Shown here: piece by piece, positions 11,181 through 20,108 of the stretch
How positions within the stretch are numbered: position 1 is the stretch's first letter
How the letters are laid out: every line of letters begins with the position of its first letter
From: Zopfochytrium polystomum
Lineage: Eukaryota > Chytridiomycota > Chytridiomycetes > Chytridiales > Chytridiaceae
Direction: 5' to 3'
Assembly (NCBI GenBank): GCA_025765615.1
Contig: JAIVFJ010000030.1
Coordinates: 372,001 to 436,000 of the forward strand
Length of the DNA: 64,000 nucleotides
Notes under the pieces: generated by a model
What the model saw: only the letters and a program-made list of their open reading frames with translations
Databases searched by the model: none
Told to the model about the DNA's origin: nothing
Position numbers and translations under genes: made by a program

Positions 11181-11786
11181 ATGGGTCGAAGGAAGGAGAA
11201 ATCCCGCTTCCCCGCCGTGAGTTCCCCCCTCCTTCCTTGGACGCAAACAACAATTTGTCGATCGATCGCCAAACTTAATTGACCTCCCCCCTCAGGCGAG
11301 AATAAAGAAAATAATGCGAAGCGACGATGAGGTGGGAAAAGTGGCCCAAGCAACACCCGTTCTTGTTTGTAAGTGGCGCGCGAAGTTTTCCCTACCTGTC
11401 GGGTGTGCACATCACATCCGAACCTGAACATTCCCCTTTTTCTTCGCCAATGCCAGCGAAGGCACTCGAGCTATTTATACAGGCACTGGTTGAGGATGCG
11501 TGCAAGGAAACCATCGCCAGAGGAGCAAAAAAATTAACGTCGTCGCATCTGTGAGTTTCATGTAACTGTTCTGCCTCGAGTGTTCTTAATTCGCAAGATC
11601 CGGGACAGGAAAGTGGCGATCAACACAAACCCAAAGTTTGACTTTTTGAAAGACTTGGTCGCCAATGTGCCCGATCTACAAGATGCCGACTCTCTGGAGG
11701 AAGCGGGCGCGTCTGGAGGCAAGGGCAAGGGGCGAGGGGGAGTCGCCGTTGCTCGAAGGAACAGCAAGAAGCAGGAGCCCCTTTAG
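11181..11786 (+). CDS. DRAP1: NC2 alpha (DRAP1 / Bur6) transcription repressor subunit
   Basis: The histone-fold subunit of Negative Cofactor 2, which binds TBP on promoters and blocks TFIIA/TFIIB. Exons 11181-11216, 11296-11368, 11457-11550 and 11609-11786 join to 126 aa. The histone fold is nearly complete and canonical: FPAARIKKIMRSDDEVGKVA, then ATPVLVSKALELFIQALVED, then KKLTSSHLKVAINTNPKFDF, ending FLKDLVANVPDL. The short C-terminal tail is Gly/Arg/Lys-rich. Family identity is very secure. Intron donors are GTGAGT or GTAAGT. The tail and stop lie just before a T-rich terminator-like region, and the PPR gene starts 120 bases further on the same strand. Confidence 0.95.
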
Positions 11787-11906
11787 TCGAGCCCATTTTT
11801 TTTTTAATTCCTTTTTTTCTTTTTTTTCTTTTTTTCTTTCCCTTCTGCAATACTGTAATGTAATGAGTTTAAAAAAAAAGAAAAAAGAAATAGGAGTGGC
11901 TTTCGC

Positions 11907-14900
11907 ATGACACCCACCCTCCGCCCCAGGCGACTTGTTCTGTCCCGCCAGCGCTGCGGCACCCCACCATTGAAGGCGCCAAAACGAGATAGGAACGCTT
12001 GTCGCGCGCTGCCGCTCTTCTGTGCGTTGAGGAGTGGAAACGTCGAGTGGAACCCGCGTGCCTTTTCCGCCAACTGCCAGCAACGGCCAAGATTTGCATC
12101 CATTTCCGCCACACTACAGCCACGGCCTGCTGGATCAGCCTTTTTGGTACCCGATTCGAACAATCTCGACCAGAGCCTTTCCTTGACCCCAAGCTCCCTT
12201 CCCGTTTTACCCGACAGCGAATGGCTCCAACTCCTCAAGTCCTCGCGCTCCATCGGAGATAAGGGGGATGCTTTCCGGCGCGTTGCCGAAGTCTTGCGAA
12301 CGATGGAGACGCGTGCACCGTACCTCATTAATATGGCGCATGTTCGTGTGCTCGTTGCGGCTGCGGTGGACAGTGGCCTGGCCAAGAGTGGTGAAGGCCG
12401 CTCCGCGTTTATTGACGTGTTACAGCAAACGAACGAAGGGAGACGGTGGTTTCCAGCTGCCCTCAACTCTTACGTTTCGCGCCTTGTGCCAAACGATCCT
12501 TTGTTGGCCGTTTTGCTTGTTAAAGATGCGGCATACAGTTCAGGCCTTTGGCAGCCTCCACGTGATCGCCTAGGGCAGCGAAGTTCCCGAGAAGAGAAAC
12601 AAGCTTATTTCAACGCTTTTATGCATCTCCTCACGGAGCTGGAAGCTGTGAAGGGAAAGGACGATGGCTTTTACGTTCAGGCGCGGATCGCTATCCTATC
12701 TATTTGTGCTGAATTCAATCCTTACTACCCCCCGCATATGGGACGGCTCGTTGAAGTTTTGGCGAAGTCAACGAGATTGGCAGACGACATTGAAGATTTC
12801 CCGTCTTGGTGCAAAAAATATCTGAAAAGGCGGCCTTCTCCTGATTCTTACACATACCTGATTGGGAACGCGGTCCGTGCGGGCGCTGATGGACTTGCCC
12901 GCCATTTACTGCGGCTTGCAGAGTCGGAATTCACCGAACTTAAAGCTACGTACTACCAGAGACTGATAAAGGAACTGGTTGAATCGGGAGGGCTTGTGTT
13001 CGCTTTGGAGTTGTGCTTACGCTTCAGAAATGAAGGAATGACTTCGAAAATGGCGATCCGGACCACTGAGCAGCTCATGCAAAGCCTAAGAGATTCAAAA
13101 GAGAGATACAGCGCAGATGTAATTGCGACAGTATTGGATTCCATAAACGACGAGCTGGCACTCTATTTATCTTTGGATAGCTTTCTTTACGCAATCCAAT
13201 ATTCTTTAACTCAATTGCGTGACTTTAATCGCGGGACACGCTTTCTCAACCTCATGAAAGCGAAACATGCGGTTCGGAGACAGAACGCTGGTCCAACATC
13301 ACACAGCAAGTTCGAATTTTTCTTGCAACTGGCCTACGAACTCTTCCTTCAAGAGCTGTCCAAGAGTTATGATGCAGGGAGAACCCTTGAGACTTACAAC
13401 GAAATGGTCATGTATGGCCTACTGCCCAACAAAAGGGTGTACTCCATCATGTTAAACCATCTTGCCTATCAATTTCCGACCGAGGCGGGTCTGATTCTTT
13501 CAGATATGGAGAAGCGCAACCGAGGGCAGCTTGACACTGTAATTTACACATCTTTAATTAGCAAGCATGTGAAGGCGGGTCGCTTGCCACAGGCGTTGGA
13601 GCTCCTGAAACGGATGAAAGATCTCCACATTCAGCCTAATATATTCACGTACAACTCTCTTATTGCGGGCCTCTCCGATGCTGGTTTATTCAATGAAGCA
13701 AGCCGATTGATGCGGAGGATGGAGCACTTGGGCAGCCCGCCCGACATTGTGACTTACAATACGATTTTGGACGGTCTCCTCAGCTATGGCCGATGGAAAG
13801 AAGCTTCAGGTGTTTTAAACATTATGGCCAAGCGCAACCTAAAATACGACAAAGTCACATTTGGCATTTTGATAGCAAACCACTTAACACGGCTCGGGGG
13901 TGACTACAGCGCTGCTCTCTCATTATTTCAGCAGATGCAAGATGCGCCGTACTCAATCCAACCAGATGTAGCGATCTATGACTCCTTCTTGGATTATTAC
14001 TGCAGACTCCAGGATTGGAACAAAGTGTTTGCTCATTTAAATATTGGGAGGGTTCCTATCGACTCAGGCGGTGAAGAATGGAAGTCATACTTTCCGGCTG
14101 GATCGAGTCCCCCAGTCTCGTGGAAGTCCTACGTCACTGCCATAAGAGAAATGGCTTCATTCGGTGAGCTAGATTTAGCAGACAGAGTGATTGCTGCTTA
14201 TGAGGAGAAATACGGGACCTTCAAGTTGATTGGATCCCTGGCAGCCCTGATCCGCGCAGTCGCGCGAGCAGAGGAAAGAAAGATGATCGACAGCGGGCAC
14301 GGTGAGCAAGAGCAAGAGGAAACTAAGGGGGCTTCTGACCTCAGCCGACGCTGGTTTCCACGGCGCCTTGCACGTGCCCGCGGTTATTACGAACGTCTTG
14401 CTCAAGCAAACATCCTTCCCAATGACGAAGTCAACGCGGCCATCATTGCATGCTTCACTGCTATAGGCGATTTTAGAGGTGGCGTTAGGTGGGCGAACTG
14501 GGCGCTCAAAGAGTCGGGCACTGGAAAGTCGACGCTTCAAGCAATACGCCAAGCCGCCGTGCGACATGTACGAACAGCGGTGGGCAACTCTGGACTCCCC
14601 ATCAACGAACCTTCCAGCATGGAAAGAGCACAGTCTTGCATAGGGCGTGCAAGCTGCTATTCGCTGATGCTTCTTCACGCAAAGTCTGGATCGGCAAGCG
14701 ACTTTCAATCAGTTTATGCCCAATTGAAAAGGTTTGAAGAATGGGGAGCGATCGTAAAGCGGACATCAGAGGAGGCCGACGTTTCCATTGATGAGTCCAA
14801 TGTACTTATTCAGTGTTATGGATACCTCAAAGATCTAAATGGAGCAATTTCAGTGTGGGACAAGTGTTGGAAGCCCAGTGGTAGAACAATTGATGAAGTT

Positions 14901-15410
14901 CGGTTCCAACTCTCGGATGCGACGGACGCTGATTCACGGGATCTCAGCGCTTCAAGCGCGTTACTGCAGCATAATGTTTCCGAGGATTCATTGCAGAAAG
15001 ACCGGATCCTGGCTCGAGCCAACAGCCGGACGAGCCTACAGCTGGCCCACCTTTTCGGAGTTGACCGCCTCACAGTTTCTGTGATCCTCGACTGCGCTGG
15101 TTTCGCCGGCGATGCAAAGACATTGGACGAGATTTGGAAATCGGTTTTGGATGCCCGTTTCCCGCTCGACGTGAACAATTATATCTCTTACGGCGAGGCG
15201 TTGGCGCGCTGTGGCGAGAGCAGTCGCGCCTACCGCGCAGTTTTCGTTGCTCTCAAAGAAGCTGGTTGGGAGCTTACTCCAAAGTGCTTTTGGAGTTTGA
15301 TTCCTCTGTTGGATGGGATTGATGCGAGAAAAGCCAGAGCACTTTTGAACCGTTGCGATCCCTCCTACATCCGAGAGGTCACCCGTGTTGCGCCTTACCT
15401 GTTTTCATAG
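11907..15410 (+). CDS. Pentatricopeptide repeat (PPR) protein, probably mitochondrial
   Basis: A single 1,167-codon exon, notable because almost every neighbour has introns. The N-terminus is rich in Arg and lacks acid residues (MTPTLRPRRLVLSRQRCG), as expected of a mitochondrial targeting signal. Tandem 35-residue PPR units occupy about residues 495-720, with the typical TYNSLIAGLSDAGLFNEA and IVTYNTILDGLLSYGRWKEA cores; weaker helical repeats lie on both sides. PPR proteins bind organelle RNA and control processing, stability or translation. The specific RNA target cannot be told. No DYW, SMR or RNA polymerase domain is visible. The first ATG is used; in-frame Met codons further in would remove the targeting sequence. 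Confidence 0.9.
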   Translation: MTPTLRPRRLVLSRQRCGTPPLKAPKRDRNACRALPLFCALRSGNVEWNPRAFSANCQQRPRFASISATLQPRPAGSAFLVPDSNNLDQSLSLTPSSLPVLPDSEWLQLLKSSRSIGDKGDAFRRVAEVLRTMETRAPYLINMAHVRVLVAAAVDSGLAKSGEGRSAFIDVLQQTNEGRRWFPAALNSYVSRLVPNDPLLAVLLVKDAAYSSGLWQPPRDRLGQRSSREEKQAYFNAFMHLLTELEAVKGKDDGFYVQARIAILSICAEFNPYYPPHMGRLVEVLAKSTRLADDIEDFPSWCKKYLKRRPSPDSYTYLIGNAVRAGADGLARHLLRLAESEFTELKATYYQRLIKELVESGGLVFALELCLRFRNEGMTSKMAIRTTEQLMQSLRDSKERYSADVIATVLDSINDELALYLSLDSFLYAIQYSLTQLRDFNRGTRFLNLMKAKHAVRRQNAGPTSHSKFEFFLQLAYELFLQELSKSYDAGRTLETYNEMVMYGLLPNKRVYSIMLNHLAYQFPTEAGLILSDMEKRNRGQLDTVIYTSLISKHVKAGRLPQALELLKRMKDLHIQPNIFTYNSLIAGLSDAGLFNEASRLMRRMEHLGSPPDIVTYNTILDGLLSYGRWKEASGVLNIMAKRNLKYDKVTFGILIANHLTRLGGDYSAALSLFQQMQDAPYSIQPDVAIYDSFLDYYCRLQDWNKVFAHLNIGRVPIDSGGEEWKSYFPAGSSPPVSWKSYVTAIREMASFGELDLADRVIAAYEEKYGTFKLIGSLAALIRAVARAEERKMIDSGHGEQEQEETKGASDLSRRWFPRRLARARGYYERLAQANILPNDEVNAAIIACFTAIGDFRGGVRWANWALKESGTGKSTLQAIRQAAVRHVRTAVGNSGLPINEPSSMERAQSCIGRASCYSLMLLHAKSGSASDFQSVYAQLKRFEEWGAIVKRTSEEADVSIDESNVLIQCYGYLKDLNGAISVWDKCWKPSGRTIDEVRFQLSDATDADSRDLSASSALLQHNVSEDSLQKDRILARANSRTSLQLAHLFGVDRLTVSVILDCAGFAGDAKTLDEIWKSVLDARFPLDVNNYISYGEALARCGESSRAYRAVFVALKEAGWELTPKCFWSLIPLLDGIDARKARALLNRCDPSYIREVTRVAPYLFS

Positions 15411-15963
15411 ATAATACGTCTAATCCAGCCGAGATTGATTCGAATGAGTGTCACGACATCGGCCTCGATCGTTCGGAGGAGGGACGAAGCTTTAGCACTC
15501 GCGACAAACTTGCATTGATTAATTGTACTGTTCAATATCACAACAGTCGCCGTGTCGAAGTTTTTGGCGTTAGTCAGAGCGACAATGGAAATGTTGTTGT
15601 TAAAGCCCCGCCTATGTGCCGTTTGCAGCAGCAAAGAAAGAAACAGCAATAGTAATTTGTCCGCTTGTCGCGTGCCTTACGCCTCACGTCCTAGTCGTTT
15701 CCGGAAATCATAGAAATTGTAAGGAAGCTAAGAGACATTGACTCACCCATAGTCAGAGTGGCCTTCAAATTGGCTGCAAAAGTCGGAGGCGCACTGCCAT
15801 CTACTTGCTTGAAAGAAGTTTGATATGGGTTTGGACCTTCATTTAAAGAGTCGCAGTGGGTGTGTGTTATTTTTTTTTTTTGTTTTTTTTTGGTTTTTTT
15901 TATTGTGGTTGCTTCGGAAAATCTCTACACACTTACTATCTCATCAAAGCATCCACGAAAGCT
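15411..15963. other. Intergenic, nothing recognised
   Basis: This 550-base stretch lies after the PPR gene. It contains an ACAGC-rich 3' region near 15640 and long T-runs at 15870-15900. No gene, RNA or repeat family is recognised. Confidence 0.4.
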
Positions 15964-16393
15964 ATGGTTCAAGTCTATTTCACGGACAGTCTCAAAGAGA
16001 CAGGAGGTGCAACTCTTCCAGAGGGGACGTCTACAGTTTCTGGTATTTTATTCGAATTGACCGCAAGACGAGAAGAGGACTCTGGAAAGAGGAGTTGGCG
16101 ATCGCTGGTGGGACCGAAAGCCAAGTGGATTATGCGGGATAATCTGTGGTTGGTCAGGTACTGCGCTTGTTTCGATTGTCGCTGGTGCGGCAACAATGGG
16201 GATTTTTACGTGCATTTTAACTACTCTGACCGAGCGAAGCCAAACGATACTTAGGAGTGAAAGAAGAACAAGACATATTCAAACGCGCTGTAGCAGGATC
16301 GCAAGATCATGCCCATCAATCTTCAGTGATATTTCGTTGCGAGATGACCTATTGTTATGTGCAATGCAATTGCGAAGGGACTCCCAGATGTGA
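15964..16393 (+). CDS. Possible small single-pass membrane protein
   Basis: An ATG at 15964 opens MVQVYFTDSLKETGG. A different frame downstream encodes a clear hydrophobic helix, TALVSIVAGAATMGIFTCIL, followed by TTLTERSQTIL and a basic tail to a stop at 16391-16393. The two halves join if an intron of about 150 bases starts at GTGCAA near 16006 and ends at the GGTCAG before 16158. That junction is my inference and the donor is weak. It would give a short protein with one membrane helix. No family is recognised. The gene is convergent with the alcohol dehydrogenase, 22 bases away. It could instead be non-coding. Confidence 0.3.
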
Positions 16394-16415
16394 CTCAAAC
16401 TGCCCCTTGAAACCC

Positions 16416-17996
16416 TCACTCTTCCCCCGAGAAACTGGCTGAGTTGAAGCGGCTGAGAACAGGCATTCCTTTTGAAGGATCTGACGAGAACTTGGTTTGC
16501 ACAAAGGATTTCAGAATGCCATACTCTTTCCTGTCAAAAGCCTCGTACAACTGCGGCAACTCTTCCAAAGCAAATCGATGCGTTAGGATGATTGTGGGGT
16601 CGAATTCGCCAGACTCCACTTTCGCAAGCAGTTCCGGCCAATACTGTTGTACAGGCGACTGCCCAGTGCCTCGAAGAGTAATACCCTTCTCCATGACTGC
16701 ACCAATAAGAAAACCGTTTGCAGTTGCGAAGTAGTCGGCAACAATGGCGATGGTTCCGAACTTTCGAACAGCCTTGATCGCTTCGTTTAGAGCTTCGGGG
16801 CTGTCGGTCTCCAGCCCTATAGCGCGCTGCATCGAGTGATTGAAAGTCTTGGTATACGAGAAACCCGCCGCATCGATGGCGCAGTCAACCCCAGAGACTT
16901 CCTTTGCAAGAATCGCGTCGACTACCTGAAAACGACGAGAGCACCGAGAGAGAAATTTAGCAAGTTATTTCGACGAAGCAGCGAGAACGAGCAGCTTCCC
17001 ACATTCGAATCCTTTGAAAAGTCGATTGTCTCGCATCCAAACTTTTGTTTTGCAAAGGTAAGTCGTTCTGGAACACAGTCAATCCCGATGATTCTGCGGG
17101 CACCTTTGATCCGGCACCACTGGGCTGCGAGAAGTCCAATGGGTCCTAGTCCCCAAATGGCCACGGAAGATCCTTTCCCGATTTCTGCACAGCGAACGGT
17201 GTGGTACGACGTAGGAACGATATCGCTTAGATACAGAGCTTTCTCGTCCGAGAGCGAGTCGGGAACCTTCAGCAAATTGAAATCGGCGATCGGGCAGCGG
17301 ACGTACTCTGCCTGACCGCCGGCAAAGCCGCCTGTAAAGTGGCTGTAGCCAAAGATACCAGCAAAGGCTTGCCCATATAAATTCTCCTGAACTTTGGAGG
17401 TATTCGTCATATCACACATTGATGAAAGGCCATCCTTGCAAAACTTGCATTCGCCGCATCTGTTGAAATAGTTTGAGAAAGAGTGAAAGGCAGAGCAAGC
17501 CGCAACACAATACAAACGCAATATGGAAGCTAGCCACCACCCTGTCGCCCTTCTTGAACTTCTTAACAGCTGGTCCGACTTCATCGACAATGCCCATCCA
17601 TTCATGACCAAGAATATCGCCGTTTTGCAGCTGCAACAAACAGCTCGATATTCATTTACCATGAACAGGAGAGTGCTAAGGTGGCGGACGAACCTCTTTG
17701 ATGTCCTTTTTGTATAGATGCAAATCACTCCCGCAAACGGATAAACCTGTCACCTTGCACACGACATCCGTTGCCTCCGTAACCGCAGGTATAGGGACAG
17801 AGTCGACCCGGACGTTCCTCTTCCCATGCCAGCAAAGCGCCTTCATCCACTCGTTTGGGCGAACGTTCGATGATGGCTTCGTGACCGTCTCACGGTCACG
17901 GGAAAGGTACTCGGTGATGTTCGACAGTAGGTTCGCCATTGTTTGATTGCTACTAACGTTATTCTCAATCTCTGCTCCATTTATTCTCTGTTCCAT
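16416..17996 (-). CDS. Zinc-dependent alcohol dehydrogenase (MDR superfamily)
   Basis: A medium-chain zinc dehydrogenase with an N-terminal GroES-like domain and a C-terminal NAD(P)-binding Rossmann domain. Visible catalytic-zinc elements are [12 protein letters not shown] (Cys and the SDxH site) and [12 protein letters not shown] (His-Glu). The structural-zinc cysteines are in [11 protein letters not shown], after joining a 17500-region intron whose donor is GTTTGT. The nucleotide loop is [16 protein letters not shown]. Further conserved text includes [16 protein letters not shown] and [20 protein letters not shown]. It most resembles fungal formaldehyde/glutathione-dependent-like and threonine-dehydrogenase-like members. 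The substrate cannot be assigned. Four or more exons; the start at 17996 adds about 50 residues not seen in typical members, so an internal Met (for example [15 protein letters not shown]) may be the true start. Confidence 0.85.
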
Positions 17997-18480
17997 TTAT
18001 TCATTTCGGTTCAATGGAAATGCCTCCCATACTGTCTCCCATTCTCGGTCGTTTCAAAAGCAATCTTGTTTAAGAGATGCAACCCATTTTCTCATTTGAG
18101 AATTTGATAGCACGTAGACGTCATCTCCACTAGTACATCCATGCCGTACTTGTTCTCTATCGCGACTGCAGCAGCCGCGATAGCCGCCGCTACAGCTGTC
18201 GCCGTCACTCTCTGCTGCGGCGGTGTGTCGTTCGCGGCCATCGCCGCCGCCTCTGTTCTGCGTCGCCGGAACGATTGCAGCCCTTGGCTTTGATGAACAA
18301 CAATACCTCTGAAATGGCGCGATCTCATCACCGTACGTAGCCGTCAACGTCTGGTCGTCAACAACGGCCAGCGGGGAAGCGAAACAAGCAGGACACAGCG
18401 CCTCTCTGACAAAGACGGTGGCGGCACATTTTTGTTTATATTTCTTTTTCCTTTGTTTTTCTGTCCGATTGATAGATCGA
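17997..18480. promoter_or_regulatory. Divergent promoter, alcohol dehydrogenase / MTG1
   Basis: This 480-base stretch lies between the two start codons. A GC-rich CCGCCGC-type segment occupies 18170-18250 and a T-rich run precedes the MTG1 start. No separate gene is supported. Confidence 0.45.
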
Positions 18481-19919
18481 TGACAAGCCCAGCCACTTCT
18501 TTCACGGCATTCCGTCGCGCCGTCAGTTGGCACCCAGGACACCAAAAGCAAGCGCTGCGGCGCTTGCGGGACGGCCTGCATCAGGTTGATCTCATCGTTG
18601 AGGTCAGGGATGCGAGGTGCTTCTGGCCTGCCGTTTTCAAACACGCGTCTGCCTCCACTGACTCGATGTTTGGAACACCTGCCTGCATATTTAGAATTCC
18701 GCTATCGAGCGCAAATCGTCAGTTTGAGGAGGTCCTGGGACGACGCGATCGAATCATCGTCATGAACAAAGCCGATCTCGCAAACAGAAACATGAGTGAG
18801 GTTCGGTTGCAGGAATGTGATCCATAGTTTACTGACGGCAACGGGCGAAATGGACAGAATGTGAAGCGGGTACTCCAAAGCCGCAACTCTGATCCGGTTC
18901 TGTTCACAAGTACGTTGTCCCCTTCGTCTTTGCAGCCCATTATTGAGCTCGCAAAAGGTAAGTTACGTTGAAAGCTTGCAAATTCAGCTGACATTCCTGT
19001 TGTGTTGACTCCGAAAAGAAAAGATTCGGCGAGATCCCTTCAAGTATCCCTTCCTGTCAATGGTTCTCGTTGGGCTCCCGAACGTTGGCAAATCCTCTTT
19101 GATCAATCATCTTCGACATATTGGTGTGAAGAAAGGTACCACTACCCCCGAAGCCGATTTACTTAACATCAATGGGTTCCAGGCAAAGCTGCACCCGTTG
19201 CACCACACGCTGGAGTTACACAGTCGATCCAAACTCGCGTCAAGATCTTGGAGAATCCCCCCATCTACTTGGTCGACACACCTGGTCTGGACCCATGTCT
19301 GCGTTCGCTCGCTTTTAACGCAAGTTTCAGGAATTCTCGACCCTTCCACAAAGAGTATCCTTGAAAGTATACGAATAGCGTTAGTGGGTCAGTTACCAGT
19401 CTTAATGATTTAGATAGTGAACCTTCGTCCCAACAGGGTGCAGCAAAGATAGCCTAATGGACGAGGAAGAAATCGTTCGCTACCTTTTGTTCCGACTCAA
19501 TCAATCCAAGTTATGCACGAATCGGTGGGTATTTTCCGTTCTGTTTCTGTGTCCCTTACGCTTTGGCTTTGTTCAGGTATCAAACACACTTCGACTTGGC
19601 GCAGGCTTGTACGGACCATTTTACGCTGCTGAACCAAATAGTGTCTTGGAGCCAGAGAGACACGCCCGTCTCTTCTACCGACAGTCGACGGCCATTACTA
19701 GCGGACAAGAATGCAGCGGCCCATTACCTGCTTCGCCTGTTCCGCCAAGGCGCGTTTGGACCAATCACGTTGGATGACTGCACTTCATCAGGAATCGAAG
19801 CATGGCTGGGGAATTGGTCAAATGTTCCCATAGATGCGACTCGAAGTTCCACAGAGGCCGAAACAGAGGGAGCGATGGGCGCAATTTCAGGAAACCACCT
19901 CAACGATACGATGGTGTAA
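18481..19919 (+). CDS. MTG1: Mitochondrial ribosome-associated GTPase 1
   Basis: A circularly permuted GTPase that assists assembly of the large mitochondrial ribosomal subunit. Eight exons (18481-18616, 18695-18795, 18858-18957, 19019-19135, 19183-19284, 19331-19387, 19437-19524, 19577-19919) join to 347 aa. The permuted order is seen directly: WHPGHQKQALRRL and DARIPLSSANRQF at the N-terminus, then G4 (VMNKADLANR), then G1 (VLVGLPNVGKSSLINHLR), then the G2-G3 segment APHAGVTQSIQTRV and PPIYLVDTPGILDP. The family-typical helical C-terminus follows. The exon 2-3 join uses donor GTGAGG and removes an in-frame stop, which supports it. The 480 bases between its start and the divergent alcohol dehydrogenase form the shared promoter. 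Confidence 0.92.
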
Positions 19920-20108
19920 TAGACTGAAACCTTAATGTACATACAGTGCGGGACATCAAAAACAAGCAAATTCCAAATCGACGTCCCACAGATATATTTC
20001 GTTCGGGCCTACGTAAGACCATGGAATCTCCTCAAGCAGAGTAATTTCTGCATTGACAACAGAATCCAAAAAGTTCGTAAAAGAAAGAAAGAAAGGTTTG
20101 ACAAGGCC

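Noticed and set aside
18170..18330. GC-rich CCGCCG segment as an extra exon of MTG1
   Set aside because: MTG1 already has a family-typical start (WHPGHQKQALRRL) at 18481, and the segment gives only Ala-rich text.
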